Positions 59,017-64,000 of a DNA stretch of 64,000 bases are shown here, in pieces. Positions within the stretch are counted from its first letter, which is position 1. Each line of letters begins with the position of its first letter. The DNA is from JALOLV01 sp046295175 (lineage in GTDB: Bacteria > Bacteroidota > Bacteroidia > Cytophagales > Spirosomataceae): the NCBI GenBank assembly GCA_046295175.1, contig JBKBNY010000001.1, positions 124,001-188,000 on the forward strand, in the 5' to 3' direction. A program made the translations under genes and the position numbers. The notes beneath the pieces are model-generated. The model had not been told where the DNA came from. It did not search any database and was given only the letters and a program-made list of their open reading frames with translations.

Positions 59017-60144
59017 TTATTCTGGCAAATAAACCTCTCCCCTACTCAAAATCCGAGCGGTGCGAATTACCCCCGATTTAAGGATATTGATTTGATTATC
59101 AACGAATTCGTATTCTAAATTTACGGTAAATTCACCCGATGGATGCTCAATGGATATTTGGGATTTTGCTGGGGTCGCACTCGACTTTTGGCTTTCGGTT
59201 TCATTTTTGAGTTCGCTATTCCCAAATCCGAAATCCCGAATTAAAAGGGCTGTGGCTACCGAAACCGCTGCTAAAACGCCAATTGCTTCGTGAACAACGT
59301 GCGGAATAAACATTCGGGTATTGATTGCACCGCCATTTTCGGGTGGAGAAACCAAACACATTTTCGGAATCGTTTGGTCTTTTACATCACCCAAATTCAT
59401 CATAAATCCCGCTTTTAAGCGTATCTGCTCTATTTTGCTTCGTAAATCATCGTTGGCTTCTAAGGTTTCTTTGCTTTCATTACCGATGAGTCCGAAATCT
59501 GATGCTCGCATGATTACGACGGGCATTCCGTTATCAATGCAAGTAGTTTCGATTCCTTCAATAATATCTATCGAATTGCCAGTCGGGAGCAATGCACCAC
59601 AAGTTGAACCAACTGTTTCGAGATAATTACAAATAATCGGTGCCGCAGTACCTACTACACCATCTACTTTGGCATCGCCTTTGGTTGCGATGATTCCATT
59701 GGTTGTTTGCACAATCACCTCGCAGATTCCGCCCGTATTGACGATATTTATTTTAGCAGATGTTGTTGGATGTTTGGCTTCAATCATGCCTGTTTCAATG
59801 GCAAAATGCACAATTCCAGCTAAAATATTGCCGCAAGTCTGGGTGGTCGAAACTTTTCCTTTGCCCACCACAACCTGAACAAAATTATAATCTAAATCTG
59901 CCGAAGGGTTTTCTGATTTACTGATAATTGCCACTTTACTGGTCAGAGAAGTTGCTCCGCCGAGTCCGTCGATTTGACGAGGGTCGCCCAAGGTCGTTCC
60001 TTCCATTGCCAAAAGGAGGATTTTACTAACGCTGTCAGGGTTCAAAACCCTGACAGCGTTTGGGCTGACTGCGTTTAAATCTTCGGCTTTGAAATACAAA
60101 CCTTTTGAGCTTCCTCCTCTGATTTGGCAAAATGGAATTTTCAT
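59017..60144 (-). CDS. PrpF-family isomerase, 4-oxalomesaconate tautomerase-like
   Basis: The ATG at 60144 (MKIPFCQIRGGSSKGLYFKAEDL) is used; the longer frame would start at TTG. The 375-residue protein has the PrpF fold: RGGSSKGLYF, DPRQIDGLGGATSLTSKVAIIS, VQVVVGKGKVSTTQTCGNILAGIVHFAIETG and CLVSPPENGGAINTRMFIPHVVHEAIGVLAAVSVATALL. GalD/LigU-type members tautomerise 4-oxalomesaconate. Adjacent genes for an aldolase and a dehydrogenase support that role. Two repeat-derived in-frame insertions are visible: residues about 29-40 (palindrome at 60028-60060) and the GFGNSELKNETES region (59212-59241). Confidence 0.82.
   Translation of the reverse strand: MKIPFCQIRGGSSKGLYFKAEDLNAVSPNAVRVLNPDSVSKILLLAMEGTTLGDPRQIDGLGGATSLTSKVAIISKSENPSADLDYNFVQVVVGKGKVSTTQTCGNILAGIVHFAIETGMIEAKHPTTSAKINIVNTGGICEVIVQTTNGIIATKGDAKVDGVVGTAAPIICNYLETVGSTCGALLPTGNSIDIIEGIETTCIDNGMPVVIMRASDFGLIGNESKETLEANDDLRSKIEQIRLKAGFMMNLGDVKDQTIPKMCLVSPPENGGAINTRMFIPHVVHEAIGVLAAVSVATALLIRDFGFGNSELKNETESQKSSATPAKSQISIEHPSGEFTVNLEYEFVDNQINILKSGVIRTARILSRGEVYLPE
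60028..60060. repeat. REP palindrome inside the tautomerase coding sequence
   Basis: Perfect 15-base arms (60028-60042 and 60046-60060) flank the three-base loop CAA. The core GTCAGGG...CCCTGAC matches the palindromes by the RAYT gene. It is read in frame as about 12 residues (NAVRVLNPDSVS) near the N-terminus. Confidence 0.88.
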
Positions 60145-60190
60145 TATCAATTATATATTGTTGGGTATCGTTTTTGAACTTTTCTTCTTT

Positions 60191-60212
60191 CAATGGGCTG
60201 AAATGCCCATTG
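60191..60212. repeat. Short hairpin between the tautomerase and dehydrogenase genes
   Basis: Eight-base arms CAATGGGC / GCCCATTG (60191-60198 and 60205-60212) enclose a six-base loop. A second small hairpin GCTCC-GTT-GGAGC lies at about 60224-60236. Together with nearby CCCTGACAG these look like repeat remnants. Confidence 0.5.
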
Positions 60213-60260
60213 CTATTTATTTTGCTCCGTTGGAGCTTAATTTTCCCTGACAGAATTAAG

Positions 60261-61043
60261 TTAAAGCATACTCAATTTTTCTAAGTTATTCCTCGTTCCT
60301 CTGGTTACGATTGGCTCAATGCCTTGGGTTTCAAGCATTTCTATCACTGCTTCCATTTCGTGCATTCTTCGCATGGCGTGGGTTTTACTTCCTTCTACAA
60401 ATCGGTCGATTAAATCATCATTTCCACCAATTAATGAGCTGATTTGTCCTCTGATGTAACTTTCCATGCCAAAGGCTTCACCTGCTTCCATTGCCTCACA
60501 AACCACGGCGGCAATGCCTTTATAGACAATCGAACGAAGTAGTTTTCTGGTAGCCGCATCACCGATTTGGCTGTTTTCTACCATCGAAATATCAAGATTC
60601 AATGGTTTTACTTTTTCAAGAAATTCGGCAGCAAACTCACCCGAAGCCAAAAATGGCGTAAGTATCCCTTTGGGCGGAACGGGAGCCATGATTGCTAAAT
60701 CAATTACTTTTACTCCCGAAGGCTTTAAGATTTCGGCAATTTTCTTCTTCTTTTCGGGTCCAGAAGTATTCATTTCGCAGAAAAACTGGTGTGGCTTTAA
60801 AACATCCACTAATTCTTCGGCAATCTCTATCGAAACCGATGAAAGGTTGACACTGAAAATAATATCGGGTATCTCCATACCAGCACCTTTTGCGGCTTCG
60901 GCGTTGCTTTTTACAAGAATGACTTTTTCGTGAAATTTTCTTACGGGATTTGGGTCAAAACCTGTAACTTCTATGCCTAATTTTATTAAATCGTTGGCAA
61001 AATGGCTGCCTGCTTCGCCTAAGCCTAATATTGCAATTTTCAT
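60261..61043 (-). CDS. NAD(P)-dependent dehydrogenase, 6PGDH-like with DUF1932 domain
   Basis: The 260-residue protein has an N-terminal Rossmann domain (KIAILGLGEAGSHFANDLIKLGIEVTGFDPN) and MNTSGPEKKKKIAEIL, VIDLAIMAPVPPKG, followed by the DUF1932 helical domain (RKLLRSIVYKGIAAVVCEAMEAGEAFG...), giving the phosphogluconate-dehydrogenase-like beta-hydroxyacid fold. It lies between the tautomerase and aldolase genes, a common trio in protocatechuate 4,5-cleavage and gallate-type clusters. Its reaction is not known for certain; oxidation of a hydroxy-acid intermediate is likely. Confidence 0.82.
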   Translation of the reverse strand: MKIAILGLGEAGSHFANDLIKLGIEVTGFDPNPVRKFHEKVILVKSNAEAAKGAGMEIPDIIFSVNLSSVSIEIAEELVDVLKPHQFFCEMNTSGPEKKKKIAEILKPSGVKVIDLAIMAPVPPKGILTPFLASGEFAAEFLEKVKPLNLDISMVENSQIGDAATRKLLRSIVYKGIAAVVCEAMEAGEAFGMESYIRGQISSLIGGNDDLIDRFVEGSKTHAMRRMHEMEAVIEMLETQGIEPIVTRGTRNNLEKLSML

Positions 61044-61059
61044 TTAATCAATCATTTTT

Positions 61060-61078
61060 GACGGGTTAGAAACCCGTC
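61060..61078. repeat. REP-like palindrome (GACGGGTT-AGA-AACCCGTC)
   Basis: Eight-base arms flank a three-base loop AGA, between the dehydrogenase and aldolase genes. The layout (GGGTT-NNN-AACCC) is that of the RAYT-associated palindromes. Confidence 0.7.
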
Positions 61079-61081
61079 CTA

Positions 61082-61699
61082 CTAAAATCCAAACTTTTCT
61101 CTCCAACCATAAATATCTATCGAAACCCTGCCCTTGCGAAGCTCTGCACGAGTGCGTTCTTCTTTGGCTTCACGAGCCAATGCTTTTTCGATGGTTTCTT
61201 CAATTTTATTTTGAGGAACTACCACTACACCATCACGGTCGCCGACCACAATATCACCCGGGTTTATCAAAAACTCGCCAATAATGATTGGCTCGTTGAG
61301 TGTTCCATCACCATGATTTGACGTGCCACGAATACACAAACCTCTCGAAAAAACAGGAAATCCCATAGCTTCAATATCATCGGCATCACGCACACACGCA
61401 TCAATTACCAAACCATTAATTCCTTTGTTTTTTGCTCCCAAACTCATTAAATCTCCCCAATAACCAGCTTCATAAAACCCAGAAGTATTGACAATCAGCA
61501 CATCGCCAGCTTGAGCGTAAGCATACGCACGGTGTAGCAAAATGTTATCCCGAGGCATGGTTTGTACGGTGTAAGCAGGGCCACAAACTTTCATATTTGC
61601 GGCAATGGGTTTGATTGCCGAAGGCAGATACCCTTTATTGCCCAGTGCTTCGCAGATGGTAGCGGCTGAGAATTTTGACAATTGTTGTATTAAATTCAT
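61082..61699 (-). CDS. RraA-like 4-carboxy-4-hydroxy-2-oxoadipate aldolase
   Basis: The 205-residue protein has the HMG/CHA aldolase signature: CGPAYTVQTMPRDNILLHRAYAYAQAGDVLIVNTSG, GYWGDLMSLGAKNKGINGLVIDACVRDADDIEAMGFPVFSRGL (pyruvate/metal site, R-D pair), and PGDIVVGDRDGVVVVP. GalC/LigK-type enzymes split 4-carboxy-4-hydroxy-2-oxoadipate to pyruvate and oxaloacetate. RraA itself (RNase E regulator) shares the fold, but the neighbours favour aldolase. It is slightly shorter than LigK (about 227 residues). Confidence 0.85.
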   Translation of the reverse strand: MNLIQQLSKFSAATICEALGNKGYLPSAIKPIAANMKVCGPAYTVQTMPRDNILLHRAYAYAQAGDVLIVNTSGFYEAGYWGDLMSLGAKNKGINGLVIDACVRDADDIEAMGFPVFSRGLCIRGTSNHGDGTLNEPIIIGEFLINPGDIVVGDRDGVVVVPQNKIEETIEKALAREAKEERTRAELRKGRVSIDIYGWREKFGF

Positions 61700-61746
61700 G
61701 ATAATTACTCTAATGACGAATTAATCGAATGATTCGAATAAGTAAA

Positions 61747-61856
61747 GCGACGGTTACCACTGAGTATCACGGAGTTATGCACTGAGTAACACAAAGTTAA
61801 ATATCGAACTCTGTGAAACTCGGTGGATTTTAAAACTCTGTGTTACTCAGTGTTAA
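61747..61856. repeat. Dispersed repeat 'CTGAGT..CACGGAGT', copy 2
   Basis: This copy shares CACTGAGTATCACGGAGTTA and CTCGGTGGATTTTAAAACTC with the copy at 26990-27090, 35 kb away. It occupies the 283-bp gap between the aldolase and YceI genes, together with an ATTCGAA-type array at 61700-61741 and a CCGAAATCC-type tract at 61955-61985. Confidence 0.75.
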
Positions 61857-61982
61857 ATAAGACACTATCAAATAATTTTTTACTTACCTCGAATTAAGGA
61901 CATAATTGGCTGATTATCAGCATAATTTAAAAGTCATAGTTCATTGATAATTATTCCGAAATCCACAATCCGCATTCCAAAA

Positions 61983-62558
61983 TCAAAGAGGTTTATTGAA
62001 TTCACCCGTAACTCTTACTTCAATCTCGTCACCAACCATGATTGTCTGAAGCTTTCCGCCTATGCCAAAATCGCTTCTTTTGATTGTTGTCGTAGCCTTC
62101 ATACCTACTTGCATATTTTTAGCGTTTGGATTCGGGTTCTTTACTGGCCCATTCACTACGGCATCAAAAGTTACAGATTTTGTAACTCCTTTGATGGTAA
62201 GATTTCCTGTGAGTGTATATTTATTTCCTTCTTTTTTCTTGAAAGAAGTACTTTGAAAAGTCATTGTAGGAAACTTCGCAACATCGAACATATCTTCGCT
62301 TTTGAGGTGATTATCTCTCATTTCGAGGTCGGTATTGATACTTGCTGTTTCGACATTGACATCAAAAACGGCATCGGATAAATCTTCTTTTGAGGCAGTG
62401 ATTTTACCTTCAAATTTCTTGAAATAACCATCTACTTCCGAGATTCCGTGGTGCGAAGCGATGAACGTGAATTTGGTATGCCCTTTGTCGAGTGTCCATT
62501 GTGAGAAGGCGAAAAACGGAGCGATAACTAATGCAATAAATAACGATTTTGTTTTCAT
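61983..62558 (-). CDS. YceI-family periplasmic lipid-binding protein
   Basis: The 191-residue product has a signal peptide (MKTKSLFIALVIAPFFAFSQ) and the YceI lipocalin-like barrel: WTLDKGHTKFTFIASHHGISEVDGYFKKFEGKITASKEDLSDAVFDVNVETASINT, MFDVAKFPTMTFQSTSFKKKEGNKYTLTGNLTIKGVTKSVTFD and RSDFGIGGKLQTIMVGDEIEVRVTGEF. YceI proteins bind polyisoprenoids or amphiphilic molecules in the periplasm; some are induced by stress. Its link to the aromatic genes is not clear. Confidence 0.92.
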   Translation of the reverse strand: MKTKSLFIALVIAPFFAFSQWTLDKGHTKFTFIASHHGISEVDGYFKKFEGKITASKEDLSDAVFDVNVETASINTDLEMRDNHLKSEDMFDVAKFPTMTFQSTSFKKKEGNKYTLTGNLTIKGVTKSVTFDAVVNGPVKNPNPNAKNMQVGMKATTTIKRSDFGIGGKLQTIMVGDEIEVRVTGEFNKPL

Positions 62559-62600
62559 ACAATTTTCTTGGTTTTATTAATTTAAAAAGAGGTTTAAAGT

Positions 62601-62633
62601 AAACCTATCAGGCCGCTAAGACCCGATAGGTTT
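62601..62633. terminator. Hairpin after the carboxylesterase gene
   Basis: Arms AAACCTATC and GATAGGTTT (62601-62609 and 62625-62633), extended inward by GG/CC after one mismatch, lie eight bases beyond the stop of the minus-strand esterase gene. It may act as a terminator or be another repeat; no T run follows. Confidence 0.5.
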
Positions 62634-62641
62634 GGGTTAAT

Positions 62642-64000
62642 TTATGCTAATGTTTTTCTTGCTTCGCGGTCTGGGTCGTTGGCCAATGCTGGTAAATCAT
62701 CCAGAATCATGGTTTCACCGTTTTGGGTAGTGTAGGGTTTCCACGTAGGTAAACCTCCACCGTTGGGATTAGCCGATTTCATGAAATTCAACAGCGATTT
62801 TGCCATTTTATCCGACAACGCTCTTGGGCGTTTTCCACCGCCTGTGTGCGTAAGCATCAAGTCGGTATTATAAAACCAAAAACAAATATCAGAGCAGTGA
62901 AATGCACGCATGCGGTTATCGAAAAGCGGTGGTTGCCAACCAAACCAAGCTACATAAACTGGGGCTTTTTTCAGCCCAAATTTGGCATCGGCAATGGCTA
63001 CTGCATTTTTGCGATTTGAGATAATCATCGACCACAATTCGATTGGACGAGCTTTCGGGAAATTCTTGGCATAAGCCTCAACAATCTCGCCTGATTTATC
63101 ACCAAAACGTGGTTTAATTTTCTCTTTTACATCAGTTAATGTTACGTTTTCGAGAGCGGCCTCAGTTCGGCTTGGGCTTTGCTCATTGAATGTCGAGCAA
63201 ATCATTAGCGGAATATCTGCCGAAAAATGATTATCTGTAAAGAATTTATCGCTCAAATATTCACCATCGGCAACTGGCGAAAAACCACCACGTACAACAC
63301 CCAAGCGTTTGGCTTCATCGGCCATTTTATCTACCGCACGATTGGCGATATTGATGTATTCTAACCACGGAATCTGCTGCAATTTTTCGATTTCTCCACT
63401 CTTCAAACCAGCTTCTTCCATTACTTTTTGACCTAATTTTGCCGAATATTCTTTGTTTACTCCCGCCAACGAACCACCACTCAGTACCACTGCTTTGTGG
63501 AATAATCCTTTAGCAGATGGCATATTCATTAAGGTTGTTACCTTCGAGCCACCACCCGACTGCCCCATGATTGTTACATTATTTGGGTCGCCACCGAAGT
63601 TTGAAATGTTATTTTTAACCCATTCGAGAGCCGCTACCATATCCAGATTGCCAACATTACCCGAAGCCGCATGACCACCCACTGCTTTAAGGTCAGAATA
63701 TCCCAAAGCTCCCAAACGGTGATTGAGCGAAACAAAAACTACATTGCCCAAACGTGCAAAATTTTCGCCATGATAACCATCCTGCTCGATACCATTTCCA
63801 TTGACAAAACCTCCTCCGTGTAGCCAAACCATCACAGGGCGTTTTTGCGAGTCAGGTGCGGGTGTCCAAACGTTTAGTTTTAGACAATCTTCTGAAACAT
63901 CATCGTAATTCCAATGGTCGGCAAACGAATAATACACATTTGCATAGCGTTTCTCCATGATTTGCGGAGCGGTATTTCCCCACCAAAGAGCAGGTTTTAC
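62642..64000 (-). CDS. Type B carboxylesterase, partial (N-terminus outside window)
   Basis: The frame is open to the end of the window; an internal ATG at 63958 is not the true start, because the upstream codons already encode family-like sequence (KPALWWGNTAPQ). The visible 453 residues have EDCLKLNVWTPAP, the oxyanion loop VWLHGGGFVNGNG, the nucleophile elbow VTIMGQSGGGSKVTTL, and C-terminal PVYVAWFGW...FHCSDICFWFYN where the catalytic His lies. Such secreted esterases cleave aromatic or acyl esters. It fits the other esterases in the catabolic region; the substrate is unknown. Confidence 0.88.
   Translation of the reverse strand, partial: VKPALWWGNTAPQIMEKRYANVYYSFADHWNYDDVSEDCLKLNVWTPAPDSQKRPVMVWLHGGGFVNGNGIEQDGYHGENFARLGNVVFVSLNHRLGALGYSDLKAVGGHAASGNVGNLDMVAALEWVKNNISNFGGDPNNVTIMGQSGGGSKVTTLMNMPSAKGLFHKAVVLSGGSLAGVNKEYSAKLGQKVMEEAGLKSGEIEKLQQIPWLEYINIANRAVDKMADEAKRLGVVRGGFSPVADGEYLSDKFFTDNHFSADIPLMICSTFNEQSPSRTEAALENVTLTDVKEKIKPRFGDKSGEIVEAYAKNFPKARPIELWSMIISNRKNAVAIADAKFGLKKAPVYVAWFGWQPPLFDNRMRAFHCSDICFWFYNTDLMLTHTGGGKRPRALSDKMAKSLLNFMKSANPNGGGLPTWKPYTTQNGETMILDDLPALANDPDREARKTLA

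Overview
The window looks like a chromosome segment of an AT-rich Bacteroidota, most probably a cytophagal-type environmental bacterium. Supporting signs are start codons without Shine-Dalgarno-like leaders, -7 boxes of the TAnnTTTG type, a tmRNA whose tag ends in YAMAA, many secreted or lipoprotein genes, a RAYT transposase with short palindromic repeats, and families such as DUF4178, DUF350, UnbV/ASPIC and LytS-type kinases. I see no phage, CRISPR array, rRNA operon, tRNA or insertion sequence with terminal repeats and a transposase. Species assignment is inference.

Region 1 (1-31.7 kb) is mixed chromosomal content. It holds the end of a rubredoxin gene, a RelE-type toxin-antitoxin pair, and a MacAB/LolCDE-like efflux operon (adaptor, permease, ATPase, LytS-type kinase) into which a second, oppositely oriented toxin-antitoxin pair is wedged. 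These are followed by an SDR, a PfkB kinase, a RAYT transposase with REP palindromes, an MsbA-like exporter, two small secreted proteins, a Uma2-family protein, hemE and an M14 carboxypeptidase. Next come three secreted proteins of unknown function in one operon, a TPR-histidine kinase and a large UnbV/VCBS lipoprotein. The region ends with a DUF4178 / small membrane protein / DUF350 / membrane-bound spermidine-synthase-like / CotH cluster and a peptidoglycan amidase. ssrA (tmRNA) closes it.

Region 2 (32.1-41.6 kb) is a complete 4-hydroxybenzoate/protocatechuate beta-ketoadipate operon on the minus strand: pcaH, pcaG, pcaB, pcaDC (fused), pobA, pcaIJ (fused) and pcaF. A divergent AraC-type regulator sits upstream, and the promoter gap carries three half-sites spaced exactly 21 bp apart. 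Together these enzymes would convert 4-hydroxybenzoate to succinyl-CoA and acetyl-CoA.

Region 3 (41.6-57.5 kb) is a peripheral aromatic-uptake and side-chain module, all on the minus strand. It contains three MFS transporters, a feruloyl/coumaroyl-CoA synthetase, a crotonase, an amidohydrolase, secreted esterases, a MetE-like protein, a flavin monooxygenase, a zinc alcohol dehydrogenase, a DUF3237 protein and a second AraC regulator. My reading is that plant-derived hydroxycinnamate esters are hydrolysed outside the cytoplasm, imported, activated with CoA, shortened to hydroxybenzoates and passed to region 2. No aldehyde dehydrogenase is present, so a CouO/PhdC-like beta-keto cleavage route is plausible. 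Region 4 (57.6-64 kb) has a QorB-like oxidoreductase with a divergent HxlR regulator, then a 4-oxalomesaconate tautomerase-like protein, a DUF1932 dehydrogenase and an RraA-type CHA aldolase (lower gallate / 4,5-cleavage steps), YceI, and a carboxylesterase that runs off the window.

Across the whole window, and especially in regions 2-4, nearly every gap between co-oriented genes is filled by repeats: REP-like palindromes, a 124-bp MITE-like element with perfect 20-bp terminal inverted repeats, ATTCGAA-rich arrays, and 'CTGAGT..CACGGAGT' elements. Several palindromic repeats sit in frame inside coding sequences (the RAYT gene itself, the tautomerase, the PcaDC linker).
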